From the NCBI GenBank assembly GCA_051453625.1, contig JBOZIK010000001.1, positions 150,967,059 to 151,031,058 on the forward strand: a DNA stretch of 64,000 bases. The letters run 5' to 3'. This document shows, piece by piece, positions 22,637-34,610 of this stretch. Origin of the DNA: Welwitschia mirabilis. Lineage: Eukaryota; Gnetophyta; Gnetopsida; Welwitschiales. A model generated the notes under the pieces. It worked only from the letters and a program-made list of their open reading frames with translations, made no database searches and was not told where the DNA came from. The stretch's first letter is position 1; each line of letters starts with the position of its first letter. The position numbers and the translations under genes are program-made.

Positions 22637-23042
22637 ATGACATCAAAAGAAGAGAAGAAAACAACATAGAGGGAGGTTACAATGGAGAAGTATCCAAAGG
22701 ATCCGAAAACATTTCCAGGTAAGGATGAAAAGAATATCATAGAGAGCAAAATAAAAGAGTAAGAAGAAAAGCATGAATACTTACAAGATCTACATATTCT
22801 AGGTTTTGAAGCAACTTCATCCCAATATTGGAATTTTGAGTAAGTACAGAAAAATTACAAATTCATTTATTAATGATATCTTTGAGAACTTAGTAAATGA
22901 GGCTTCTAAACCTACATGTTATAACAAGAATCCTACCATTACATCTTTTGAGATTCAAACTTCTATTTTTCTTCTTCTTCTTAAAATCCTAATAAAAATG
23001 ACCCAAAGGTTACCAATTATAGTGGAGGAAACACCATATTAA
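22637..23042 (+). pseudogene. Histone H2B pseudogene
   Basis: From about 22764 the frame reads KKSMNTYKIYIF, a TAG stop at 22800, then [26 protein letters not shown] and [14 protein letters not shown]. This is the H2B histone fold almost residue for residue (plant H2B: KK..[21 protein letters not shown]). The Lys of YIFK is the stop codon. A short Lys-rich N-terminal piece with an ATG at 22637 (MTSKEEKKTT) lies in another frame. The C-terminal helix after EIQT is diverged and runs to the stop at 23040-23042. Plant H2B genes usually lack introns, so absence of introns does not show a processed origin. H2B would package DNA in nucleosomes; this copy cannot encode it. Confidence 0.85.
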
Positions 23043-23289
23043 GGCTACAACATATACATTTTTATGGCATTTATCCTTCATATGATGTGTTTAACTATTT
23101 TAGTAAAACTAAATGTAAGAATAATTATATGAGAGATGAGTATTTTGTAGCTATAATCTTCCTAAATGATCACTGAAGCACTTAAAGAATCAAGAGGAGA
23201 ATCTTCATTAGTTGTTATATTTATGGATTCATTCTTGTAATTTCCTTTCTTAAAGTATGCCTTTCCTCTAAAGTGGTATTAAATCAGAT

Positions 23290-24350
23290 TCCTGTTGCAG
23301 CTCTCTTGCTCTAAGTTTGAGGTCTCTGAACTATTCTTTCTTCTTATATCTTCTTCATCTTTTATTAAGCCTAAAAATCTTTTTAAATTTTGGATTTTTT
23401 TAAAGGATGTTTTGCCAATCATAATTTTGTTCATAATATTTTATCTTTGTAGTGGTTACATTATCTTTTATAAAAGTAAAATAAGAAAAAAAATGGTTAC
23501 TATATTAAATGATTTTTTTAGTAGATTCTCACTCTAAAAGTTTCATGAGGATACTCTTGATCTGAGTATCTATGTGTAAACTCTTCCCAATTGTAATCTA
23601 ACTCTTAACAAGTTGGATATCAAAATAAATGAGAAGGAGTTTATTAAGAAAATAAGAGTACTAGGAAATACCAGACATAATATTCTAGTATTGTTTCATG
23701 ACTTTTTCTTTGAAAATGAACATGCATGAATGGTTTATGAATTTTTAGCAAATGGTTCTCTATACTAGTAAATCTTTAAGAGTTCAAAGGAAGGAAAGGG
23801 GCTTTACTAGAAAAGAAAATTTGCTATTGGTTCTAGTATTATTCATGCCATTTCATATCTATATTTTAAGTGGCATGAATGTATTTGTTATTCTAATACC
23901 AAGCTAGAGAATGTCTGATTAGATAATAATTTTTCTCAAAGCTTATAGTTTGTGGTCTTAGAATATTAATTTAAAAAACATTCAATCATTATCCATATAC
24001 TTTTAAAATAAATGTTATGCTTTTAGATGATTATCTAATCATTGGTAAAAGAAATCATTAGGATGGGTCTTATAATAATTGAATTTATAAATGGAATTTG
24101 AAGAAACATAAAATTGGAAAGTTATAGAACTTAACTAATAGTCAAATAGTTAGAAATATTAATTTTAATTAAGTAGAAAGAGTTCTATGGATAGCATTTT
24201 AATGCATACATGAGCAAGCATTTTTAAGGCCATCAATAAAAGAAGTGGTGAAGGTATTAAAGGGCATACTTCTAGTTGAAAGGCCTCTAGTTAAAGTTCT
24301 CAAAATAGATAATGAGCCTTAAGCTCACAAAAGTATAAAATTCATGAGAA
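23290..24350 (+). pseudogene. Receptor-like kinase pseudogene (probably lectin/S-receptor type), kinase part
   Basis: Several frames together give an ordered plant receptor kinase. A hydrophobic membrane segment followed by basic residues lies near 23410-23495 (PIIILFIIFYLCSGYIIF, then KSKIRKK). Kinase subdomains III-V lie near 23627-23770 (EKEFIKKIRVLGNTRHNILV and MVYEFLANGSL). The catalytic-loop area lies near 23818-23940 (AISYLYFKWHECICYSNTKL, then ENV-stop-LDNNFS); the expected HRD/HCD is replaced. The C-terminal lobe lies near 24180-24300 (WIAF-stop-CIHEQAFLRPS, then IKEVVKVL). The match to ER..M.A.WCIQEDP.LRPSM suggests the G-type lectin class, with L-type second. Extracellular domain and glycine loop are missing. 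Stops and frameshifts make it dead. It lies 250 bases after the H2B relic, same strand, and ends about 90 bases before element A. Confidence 0.75.
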
Positions 24351-24440
24351 GGTCTAAACTAACTAAGTTATGAAATGCTTAAAGAATATGTAATCTTTGA
24401 AAAGCTTATTAAAGTTTGAAGTTACATAATTTATTATTTC

Positions 24441-25945
24441 AAGGATAAATTTGCTAATTTAGTAGTATTACTAAAGTGTATTTTTAGTTATATTCGATAG
24501 GTTTCCAAGAAAATCAAAAAGAATTTAAAGATCTATTAAAATAATCAAATGAAGCATCTATTTCAAATATTATGAACTTTTTTCAAGCATATTTTAAGCA
24601 ACTTAACTTATCCAAACCATCATCATTTCAATTTTAACTAAGAAGTACTAGTCAACATGGATAAAACATGGAAAATAAATATCATCCACGTAGTTCTCTA
24701 GATGATAATTATAGGATGATAGCTAATTATTAAGTAGAATTACAATATGAAAATGAATCTAAGTAATCTTGATGATGAACACTAAGTATACCATTAAAAT
24801 CAGCTGCTTGGAAATATTTTAGGTTCAGTCAATGAAATGAGAAGCTATGATCAAATTCAAATAATACCTAACCATGATCAATGCACTTCTTAATGATGAA
24901 GAAAGGCTAATTCTAGTAGAGAAAACCATCAATTATTGAGAGAAAGCCTAATTATGTTAACTTAAGAAGAAAAAATTTTAGAAGAAGTATTATCCACCTA
25001 TTTATTTGGATAATATCAAAAGATAACTAGTAAAAATATAAGAAATAAAAATACGAACATCCATCTAATCGTCTAGATGATATTATTAGATGATAATAGG
25101 TATAAATAAATAAAAATATTACTTTTACACTGATGGCCATCCATTTGGTTATTTTAATGTAACCTTGTGGATGATACTTAGGCATTACACCAAAATGGCA
25201 CATGGATAATAGTTAGTCTTATAATAGAATATCATATGTGATTCATCTAGTCATATAAAGGACATCAAGTAGGATAATAGATCAAATACATGTAAAAAAT
25301 ATTTCATTTATTACAAAATTGATGATATGATTATTCCTTAATCGTTACTAGTTCCTAGTGACCTAAATCATAATTCAAAACTATTTCCTTTAGATTCCCC
25401 ATTTCTCATCTTTTATGTGTTAACTATTCTTGTGATAAATTAGCGTTTAATTAAATAATGGATCCATATAAATTTAGATAGAATCTAACCTTGCTATTGG
25501 GATATGTTTCCTCCATTGGAAAGCAACTACATATAAAGTAGACATAAGATAGTTTGATTAATAGATAATTAATTTGTTTATGCTATTTTTCATCTTATCT
25601 TCTTTATAATTTATGTTGATTATAATTAAAGTAATATTAATTTTAATTAATATAAATTATAAGGTTCAATCTAGGTGATAATAAAATAATTAAATTTATT
25701 AAAATGTGCATTTAGAATTGCGTTTGCATTTTCATCTATTACATTTCATCATGATCATTATTTCATTATTGTCATTTCATTCTTATTTATAAAATATAAA
25801 AATATATATTTCTTATTCAAATCAATTTTCTAAACTTTATATTAGAATTCTTTACTAATTTATGCCATGATATTTGTATTCAAATTAATTTTCTAAAATT
25901 TATATTAATTTATGACATTTATTTGAGTTAAGATAATTTAAGTTT
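24441..25945 (+). mobile_element. Element A, 5' LTR
   Basis: Direct-repeat partner of about 33215-34610. Shared landmarks are AATAGGTTTCCAAGAAAATCA-type sequence near 24500, a CATCCACGTAGTT...GATGATA motif near 24685, GTATACCATTAA near 24787, ATCATATGTGATTCATCTAG near 25229 and TTAGAATTCTTTACTA near 25841. The 3' part contains an internal duplication (25816-25867 and 25879-25917) that the other LTR lacks. The 5' boundary is set by where similarity stops. If the true LTR starts near 32960 in the other copy, about 260 bases are missing here. Confidence 0.75.
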
Positions 25946-26560
25946 AAGATGTTTACTTTTGTAGTGTGTTTAGATAGTTTTTTTCCCTTCTGTTATATTG
26001 TACTATAGTTTTCTTATGCTTTTTTTTTTTTTTTTTTTGCAAATTATATTATTTGAATCCCTATTAGTTTTACCTTTATTTGAAGTGAAATATTACTATT
26101 AGTTACAATAAACTTGATCTACACTTCATGCTTTATATAATCTAAGAAGGTACCACATCCATTATGGGTATATAATGTCTCTCTTATACTTCGTGTGATC
26201 TAGAAGGATATTTTCACTTGGTCATATATAATTTTATTTCACATTTTATAAAAATTCAAGGGAATGATAATTTAGAAAAATAACCATTGCGATAAGTAAT
26301 TTATTAGACAATAAATTCAAGAATAATTAGTGGACTTGAATTCAAGAAATAGAGGTGGAAACTTTCATTTAAATCTAAAATAGAAGATTTCAAGTATTCT
26401 ACTTTTTATTTTAATATTTTTGAAATTATTTCACATATTTTTAAAAGTTATTTGATTATCTGTAAAATTTATTTATTTCATAAACTATATTTCCTTTCAA
26501 ATCCTTTTAAAGAACCTACCTCTCAAACATCTTTCTTTTCTAATCCTCCAAACATGTAAG
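25946..26560 (+). other. Element A leader between LTR and gag
   Basis: Expected to hold the primer site and untranslated leader. No clear primer-binding sequence is readable. A poly-T run lies at about 26021-26039. Confidence 0.4.
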
Positions 26561-27930
26561 TATCTAGTTCTACTTTTTATTCAAACTTTGAAGGATATAA
26601 TAGCTTATAAAAAAAGAAAAATTTAAAACCCTTTTTATCCACCTAATGAAGATGATGCAGAACTTAAAACCCTACAAGCCTATCCTACCTTATTAGAAGA
26701 TTATAAATAATATTGTCTCAACACATGGTTAAAACAAACAACTTATTCTTACTCAAGAAGTTAAAAAAAAGGAAAATAAGAAAGCAACCTATATGATGTA
26801 CATGATTATTTTCACCTTCACCCTTAGAGGGAAGAATAACACTTTGTTGAAAACTATTTCATACAAAATCCTTAAGACTTAAAACCAATTTCAAATGCCT
26901 TCACAGAAAGGTCCATGAGTAAAACCATCATGAAGAAAAGAAGAAGAGAAGTTACCAACTTTGCATAATAAACTTATGAGGATTATGTTATAACCCATGA
27001 GATATTATTGATTACTTCTTCATATAATCTTATAGATGAATTTTCTAAATAAGAACCTATTAACCACTTTCATAGTAGATTGAATAGCCAAATCAAGTAA
27101 CTAGTAGATTTCATATGTGATGGAAATTGACTTAACTTTAGATGATGCTTAGAAAATATTAGAGTAATTGGTGGATATAAGTTAAACATAGCCTAAAGAA
27201 ACCCTTAAAGAAGATATAATTATAGGAAAAATGTTAAAAGACATAAATAAAGTACAACATAAATGGTAATCTAGCACTAGTAACTTAATTCAAGATATTG
27301 CCAACACCTTGGAGACTTATACATAAGCCTTAACTAATGTAATACCTTTTAAGTAATAAATAGAATCTTTAACACCTTATTCACATTCTAAAATATGTGA
27401 AGAAAACTTTCATTATCCTAAGGGTTGTGTTTTATTACTAACATATAGAGAAATAATCTATGAATAAGCTTGTGCTTTCAATTAAAGACCTAATACTTTT
27501 ACAATCAATCAAACAATTTAGTCAATAAATAATGGTTTACAACTAATCTTTAAATCCTTATTTGATAATAGATATATATGAAATAGCTTTTGTTCTAATA
27601 ACCTTTAGTCTAATAATTTTAGCTTAACTCTTCCAACTACACTAAGCATGATTCCCTTAGAGATTCAATTAAGAAGTTGAAGAAAATGCAAGAGGCTACC
27701 AATAAGAATATGGATAACCTTATTGGCATATTTTAATAAACCATATTAGGAAATTAAATACCTTAAATCTTCCTTTCAATTTAAATCATTTCTATTTAAA
27801 ATAATGCTAAAAAGAATTGTAAGCTAGTGAAAAGACATGAACATGATACAAATTCCAAAGAAAAAACCCCTACTTCTTACAACTAAGAAAGAAAAGAAAA
27901 TACATGATGATGATATAAAAATCCTTGATT
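26561..27930 (+). pseudogene. Element A gag (Tat/Athila-like gypsy)
   Basis: Near 26800-26870 the frame reads YMIIFTFTLRG-type sequence in the place of the family block FP.SL.DRAK.WL..LP, followed by remnants of the sequence around FL.KFFP. Element B carries the same gene at 60240-61665, and piece-by-piece correspondence between the two supports both calls. Downstream, 27210-27420 corresponds to B 60770-60960, and 27837-27930 is a Lys-rich segment equivalent to B near 61390-61410 (both contain acidic D..VEILD/DDDIKILD). Many stops are present. The end is lost in the gap at 27931. Confidence 0.6.
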
Positions 27931-28030
27931 NNNNNNNNNNNNNNNNNNNNNNNNNNNNNNNNNNNNNNNNNNNNNNNNNNNNNNNNNNNNNNNNNNNNNN
28001 NNNNNNNNNNNNNNNNNNNNNNNNNNNNNN
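27931..28030. other. Assembly gap (100 N)
   Basis: Exactly 100 Ns. CTTGATT ends the left flank and starts the right flank; seven bases is too short to prove an overlap. Confidence 0.9.
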
Positions 28031-28309
28031 CTTGATTAACTTAATTTTTTGAGATATTCAATTAAATTTCAATCATAATACAACCTATGAAAATAAAGAA
28101 AATAAACTTAAAACCCCTTAACTAAAATAATTAAAGATAAATACTATTTATGATGATTATCTTAAGACAATCATGGAAAATATAAGTGTTAAACCTCGCT
28201 TTTTGGAAAATAATACAAGATACGCCTAAATACAACAAATTTTAGAGGCACTTAGTTAAGAGAAAACAAGAAAAGATAAAACCATATTATGTAGGGTATT
28301 CATTACCTA

Positions 28310-28770
28310 ATTCCTTTTTAACTTAGTAGTACAAAAATGTCTAAAATTCAAAGATCTAATGGCTACCATAGTTAGTATTATCTTGGAAAAAATTAAAAAG
28401 ATCAAGAAAGCATTGATAGACATAGCAACTACTATAAACATACTATTTTACATTTGTAAAATGTTTGGGTTAACAAATAGGATTAAACTAATAAAAATTG
28501 TATTATAACTAGGTGATGCAAATATTATGAAATCAATCAAAGTTATTAATGATCTGTTCATACAAATTAAAGAATCCTTTTACCATATAGATGTGGTTAT
28601 CATTAAGGTAAAATACAAAGGAGAATATTCTTTAGTTTTAAAAAGATCCTTTTGTACAAAAATCGATTGTATTATTGAGACACATACTAGAATTATGGAA
28701 TGACATGTAGAAAATAAGAAACTCATTATTTAAGTGTTTAATGTGGCTCAAGAAGATATGGAAGAAGTTT
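28310..28770 (+). pseudogene. Element A aspartic protease relic
   Basis: The frame near 28412-28530 reads ALIDIATTINI, then FYICKMFGL and VINDLFIQIKESFY, followed by HIDVVIIKV near 28590. In gypsy retropepsins the active site is DLGAS or DIGTS; here Gly is Ala and the Ser/Thr context is altered, so the enzyme would be inactive. Element B has the same protein at 61770-62060 with near-identical spacing. Confidence 0.65.
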
Positions 28771-28989
28771 TTAATATTAAGTAATGAATTAAATCCTTCA
28801 TGCTTATTCAACATCATTCCTTATAAGAAAAACTCCCTACTTTATATAAGACAAGTTAATTTGATTTTCTTTAAAAATGTGAAAACAAATCCTAACAAGC
28901 CTTAACTCCTCTAATCTATCTAATCTTAATAATGACCTCCTATGTAATAACTTTATTAAGGAAATAAATGAAAAATTTATATCTCTCAT

Positions 28990-29790
28990 TGGTTAACATG
29001 TTAAATCCATATGAATCCTCCTCCATTAAAATGGGATTATAAAATAATAAGAGATAACTATGATTTAAAACTTGAAGAATTACCAAATGGATTGAAATAC
29101 ATCTTTTTGAATAATAATCATATAAAAACCTTAATTATTAATTCATGTATTATTCTTCTCAAGAAAAAATCACTACTTAAACTACTTATTTCTAAAATAA
29201 ATGCTCTTTCTTAGACTCATAAAGATCTTTTAACCATTTCTTATTCCATAATTTAACATAAATTTCATTTGAAAGATAATGCTAAATCCATTAAGAAAAC
29301 CATAAAGGATATTTAAAGAAAGAAATCGTTAAACTTATGGGTTTAGAAATCATTTATGCCACTTATGATAGTAAATGGATTAGATCTATTACTATAGTAC
29401 CTAAAAAATGTGGAAAGTGAATATTCTACATCGATTTTAAAAATTTGAATAACATCATCAAGAAAGGTCATTATCCCTTACCATTTCTAGAATAAATTCT
29501 TGATATGATTCAAGGCCATGTGTATTATCTCTTTCTTGATGAATATGGTACTTGTAATAAACTATGCACAGCTAATGAAGATCAAATCAAGACACGTTTC
29601 ACTTCCACTTTGCATATCTTTGCCTTTATAATAATGCTCTTTGATTTGTATAATACACCTAAAACCTTTCAGAAAGCCATTATGGGTATCATTTTAAAGA
29701 TAATTGAAGCATTAAAAGAAATATTTATGAATGATTATATATTTTTAAGGATTGTTTTGAGAAAATCTTAGAGAGATTGAAAAAAGTCCA
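28990..29790 (+). pseudogene. Element A reverse transcriptase relic
   Basis: It begins with the pre-RT block near 29080-29135 (ELPNGLKYIFLNNN; the family has LP..L.YAFLGE). RT blocks follow: IYATYDSKWI near 29350, VPKKCGK near 29400, then IDFKNLNNIIKKGHYPLPF near 29433-29490, and YYLFLDEYGTCNKL near 29523-29560. TFQKAIMGII is near 29668, and the catalytic box is EIFMNDY at 29718-29738. FMDDF is typical of Tat/Athila RTs; here the first catalytic Asp is Asn (AAT at 29730-29732). Part is open (29505-29771). RT would copy the element RNA into DNA; this copy cannot. Confidence 0.85.
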
Positions 29791-30049
29791 GAGAAAGTGG
29801 CCTTTATCTCTGTTACAAAAAGAGTTAATTCTTAGTAAGGGATGAAATATTCCTAGCTTACTAAATGTTTAGTAATTATATTCAAATAAATCCTACTAAA
29901 ATAAACATCACTAAGAACCTTTCTCTTCCAACCAATATCGAATAAATCTATCTTTTCTTGGTTGTGCTATGTTTTATTAAAGATACATTAAGGACTATAC
30001 CAAAATTTGTAAATCTCTTTGTTCTCTCTTAGAAGAAGATTCTAAATTT

Positions 30050-30400
30050 GATTGAACTGAATCTTGTTAACATGCCTTTGAAAATACTAAAGACAAAATA
30101 ACTTTAGCAACTATTATAAAAAGACTTAATTGGAATAAAGACTTTGAACATATGTGTAATAAAAGTAATATAGCTATAGGGTGAGCATGAAATAAAAATA
30201 TGAAAAAGGGTATAAAGTCATTTTCTATTTACTAATATATATATCGATCATGTTGTCATTTGATATCTAATAATTAAGAAAGATTCTACTACAAAACCTA
30301 TGAGATGATTGTTGTTAATGCAAGAATTTATGTTAACCACTATTGATAAATAAGGGAAACATAATTTCATTGCTGATCATTTATCTAGAATCCCTTATTA
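30050..30400 (+). pseudogene. Element A RNase H relic
   Basis: The frame near 30060-30185 reads KITLATIIKRLNWNKDFEHM and CNKSNIAIG, where gypsy RNase H has FELMCDAS..A.GAVL. The key Asp is Asn and a stop follows. A second block near 30340-30400 reads HNFIADHLSRI, the conserved NVVADHLSRL end of the domain. Element B has the same region with its Asp intact. Confidence 0.7.
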
Positions 30401-30429
30401 ACAACATCTCCTACATTTGTCTTCATGCG

Positions 30430-31760
30430 TTCCTATCCAAGATATGTTTCTAGATGAGCAACTTTTCTTCATTACACATTTGTACTTTCTCTTTTCTAAA
30501 CACAATACTTCATGTTATGATGGCATTATCAATTGCATCGTTACCATGTAAAATCCCCAATATTAAACTCATAATTAAAGAAAATCTTTTCTTCATAGAA
30601 TATGAAATTATGAATTTTATGAACAAACATCTATAAAAAATGTAAAGATCAAATCATGTTTAAGTATGTGTTATAATGGGAACAATATGATATCCTTAGC
30701 CTTCGTTATGATGGTGTATGTAGAGATCATTTTAGTGGCTAAAAGACTTAAAAATCCTTCATAGCTTACCCTCTTTAAAGATTTATTTAACTTTATAAAA
30801 AATTATGATTCTTGTCAATGCTTTAGTAGCTTTTCAAATATTAAAACATGTTACTTTAATCTATCTTAAAACATAAATATTTTGATTATTAAAACATAGA
30901 CTTCATAGATACTCTTATATCAGCATATTATAATGTCAATTGTATTCTAGTTATCTTGGATTATATTATCAAATTTGTAGAAGCCATTTTTAAAATCATA
31001 AATGATGTCAAAATTTTATGTTATTTTATTAGATCTAATATTCCCTTGTTGGGCTTTCTTTGAATCTTGATTAGTGACTAGGGTACTCATTTTATAAACA
31101 TGTTTCTTAGGAAACTCCTTTTGTCTATTGGAATTGAGCATAAAATAGTTAATGATTATCATCCTCAAACTAATGTTTAACTTAAAAATGCTAATAAGGA
31201 AATAAAGAAAATTATTTAAAAACTAATATACTAAAATAAGAATTCTTGTTATTTTAAACTTCATGATGTACTTTAGGCTTATTATACTACTTGGTGTAAT
31301 TCACTTGATTTTACCTTATAAGACTTAAGTATGGTATAACTTATGTTCTTTTCATTAATGCATTCTATAATTCCTAAAAAAATAATCAATCAACTTAATA
31401 TCATACCTTTTGATAATAATCTTTAACATGGACTACTGCAACTTTAACACCTTAATGAAAAATAAAATCATGTTATTCATAGATAAAACATTCAAAAAGT
31501 ACAAATTTTACTATGACAAAAAGCATATTTATAAATATTTTTAATTTGATTAACTGATTCTATTCTTAAATATCCAAGTGCATATTATTCATAACAAATT
31601 GACTTCTAAATGACGAGGTCTTTATGAGATCGAGAAACTGCATATTAGCATCTCGATTGAGATTTCCAAAGTAAACACTCATGAAAAATTAACAATTAAT
31701 AGAAAATTATTAAACTTATATCAATTACCTAATGATTATGATTATAGCATAAGTATGATT
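30430..31760 (+). pseudogene. Element A integrase relic
   Basis: Order of blocks: FLDEQLFFI near 30450-30475; the zinc-binding part near 30690-30750 (LRYDGVCRDHFSG); the catalytic core from about 30895 (NIDFIDTLISAYYN, LDYIIKFVEAIF near 30957, ISD-stop-GTHF near 31073, then NDYHPQTNV near 31150). The C-terminal part lies near 31600-31740 (KLTSKWRGLYEIEKL in shifted frames, LNLYQLPNDYD). The third catalytic residue of the DDE triad, Glu in QVE, is Lys here after a stop. The core matches the Athila/Tat pattern (ILV..DYVSKWVEAI). Confidence 0.8.
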
Positions 31761-33214
31761 GAAGCAATTAACTTTTACCATTATCTAAATAGTTTCCTGC
31801 CTAAATTCCTTGGTTACTCATATTATATTAAATGTTATATAGGATTTCATGAAAGTAATTCTCTAGTTGGGATGTTTCAAATTATAAATATTAGATTTCA
31901 TCCACTCTAGGTCATTTTCATAGTTATGAACTTTCATGTCTATAATAATTTTACTTAACTATTAGTTATGCCAAATTAGATTCTAGGCTATAACTTTATA
32001 ATTAGTTAATTTATCATTTTAAAGATTAATTAATGTTCAATAAAAAAGGAAATCAATTCCAATTGGAATTCTTAAAAAAATAAAGAGAAAAAAAAGAAGG
32101 TTAAATTCTCAAAGTACATTTCATGATGTCCTACTATAAGCATACTAGGATAAAGTTTTCTAAAAAAGACCTTTGGTAGTATGAGACAATAGCTACGAAA
32201 GTCTACCAAACAATTAGTTAATCATGATATAGTTCCTACTCTTTGGTAATGGTTACACTTCCTTCATCATAACAAATGATGTTATTTAGGATTTTATTAA
32301 CATAATTTCAATAACTCATTAGCCATTATTCAAGATAATGATAAAACATTTTAATCATTGGATGATATATTAGCAAAGTTTTATTATTTTTTTAGCAAAT
32401 GATTTGATTGATTTTATTCTTGATACTACATTAAAAATTTTAAAAAATCATTTGATATTGCTATAATCATTTTCCCTATCACATAAGACTTATTGGTATT
32501 TAGCACTTAAGCATGCATCTTTAACATGAAGCAGTTCTATGATAAACACCATTGAATCTTGCTAAGTTAGTATTTAGGGCAAAGTAGTTAATATTCTTCA
32601 TATACATCTATGTCTATTTTTATTTTTTGCATATTTTTATTGTTTTTATTGGAAATATGAAATTGATTTTTATACTTTACCTCCATCTTAATAGAACTTA
32701 CAATGTTTTAGCTTATTACTATCCCTAGTTCTTTGTCCTTTGCTTGATCATAATGAGTGCTTTCATCATTAATCATCAGTTTCATCTCCAACTTACTCAT
32801 TAAATAACTATTATTTCTTTTTTTTTCTTTTTCTTTTTGTTTTTATATTTAATGTGTTTTTTTAATTTTATTTTTCATTTATATATCTTTAATCTTTTAA
32901 GTTACTCGTTTTAATCATCACATGTAAACTTACTTCAAATTGGGATAAATTTATTTACTCATGATGGTGTAATTTTTAAAATAATAAAAATATTATATTT
33001 AACTAAAATAAATTTATATATTTTAAATTTTAATGCATACTCATTTATGATGTCTAATTGAAATATATTTTTTATATGATTAAAATAGATTCACCATATA
33101 TTTTATAATGTAATTATTCTTTATACTTAAGTGTTATTTCTTATGTCTTTTCTAATTTAACTTGCTTCTAATTTTTTTGACTTTCTTTATTAGAGATTGA
33201 TAAATTCTTACTAA
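31761..33214 (+). other. Element A 3' region with candidate polypurine tract
   Basis: Athila-type elements can carry an env-like ORF here. I see only decayed sequence without a readable membrane protein. TTCAAATTGGGATAA at about 32935-32949 resembles a decayed form of the AAGTTTGGGGG-type polypurine tract, and TGATGGTGTAATTTTT near 32962 could be the true LTR start. Confidence 0.4.
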
Positions 33215-34610
33215 TTAGAGTATGTTAAGAGGATAAATCAGCTAATTTAATAATACTATTGAAGTTTAATTTTAGGTATTTTGAATAGGTTTCCAAGAAA
33301 ATCAGGAAAACATTGAAGATCTACTAAGATAATTAAATGAAGCCTCAATTTCTGGGTCTAATTAAAACTAAGAAGTGATGATCAACAAGGAAAAAGATGA
33401 AAAAGAAGTGTCATTCACATAATCATCTGGATTACACTCAGAGGATGAAAACTAACTATTAAGTAAAATTAGAATCTAAAGATGTCTCTGGTTAGTCTTT
33501 ATGATGAATTATAAGTATACCATTAAGATCAACTTCTTGAAATGATCTTATGATAAGTCAATAAGCTTAGAAGTCATGATGAAATTCATAATACATCAAA
33601 TCAGAATCAATGCACTTATGGAGGAGTAATAAAGGTTAATTCTAGTAAAAGATAGCATTAAATACTAATAGAAATCTAATCATGAAAATTCAAGAAGAGA
33701 AAGTTTTAAAAAAGTGTTATCTACCTGATCGTCTAGATGAGATTTAAAGATAACTAGTAAGAATAGAAGAAATAGAAAGACTATCATATACCTCATTATC
33801 TAGATAATCTTATTAGATGACAATTTGTATAGACAAATATAAATTTTATTTTTACACTAATAGTCATTCATCTAGTTATTTGAACAACATCTAATGGATA
33901 ATACTTAGGTATTACACCTAGAAGATACATAGAGAATAGCGAGTTCTTATAAGATAAGATCATATATCATCCATCTAGGCATCTAGATTACACCCTAAAG
34001 GATGATGAATCTAATAAATGTAAAACATATTTCATCCATTTTAAAATTAGAGATATGATTACTCCTTGTTAGTTATCATGTCTTGAAGATCTAAACCATT
34101 AATCCAAAACTAAAATACCCCTTTTATATTCTCCATTTCACATATTTCATCCATCAATTATTCTTGTGATGAATTAATATTTAATTGAGCAAGTAATTCA
34201 TATAGATTAGAAGAGGATCTTAACTTAGTATTATGTTGTATTTACTCTATTAAGAAGTGACTACTTTCAAAGTAGATGTAAGGCATTTTAGTTAATAAAG
34301 AATCAATTTATTTATGACATTTTTCTATAATCTTCTTTATAGTTTATGTTGGTCATAATTAAAGTGATATTAATTTGTAATTAACATAGATTATAAGGTT
34401 GAATCTAGGTGAAAATAGATTGATCAAATTGATTAGAGCTTGCATTTAGGTATGTGTTTACATTTTCACCTATTACATTCTATCATGATCATCATTTTCA
34501 TGTTTTCATTGCATTATTATTCATAAAATGTAAAAATAGATCTTTCTTATTTCAAATTAATTTATTAAACTCTCTACTAGAATTCTTTACTAGTTTACAA
34601 CATTTGACTT
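33215..34610 (+). mobile_element. Element A, 3' LTR
   Basis: Direct-repeat partner of 24441-25945, collinear throughout but clearly diverged. It contains CATC-rich palindromic motifs near 33415, 33720, 33790, 33865 and 33965, in the same relative places as in the other LTR. The single copy of the TTCAAATTAATTT...GAATTCTTTACTA segment near 34545 shows that the duplication in the 5' LTR is private to that copy. Confidence 0.75.

Noticed and set aside
27924-28037. CTTGATT at both sides of the 100-N gap as an unmerged overlap
   Set aside because: Seven bases is too short, unlike the 77-bp cases, and the gap is a fixed-length placeholder.
9540-29580. Shared word AACTATGCACAG at 9539 and 29561
   Set aside because: Only about a dozen bases match, with no collinear extension.
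31761-32930. Env-like gene of element A
   Set aside because: The position is right for Athila-type elements, but no readable frame, signal peptide or membrane segment could be supported.
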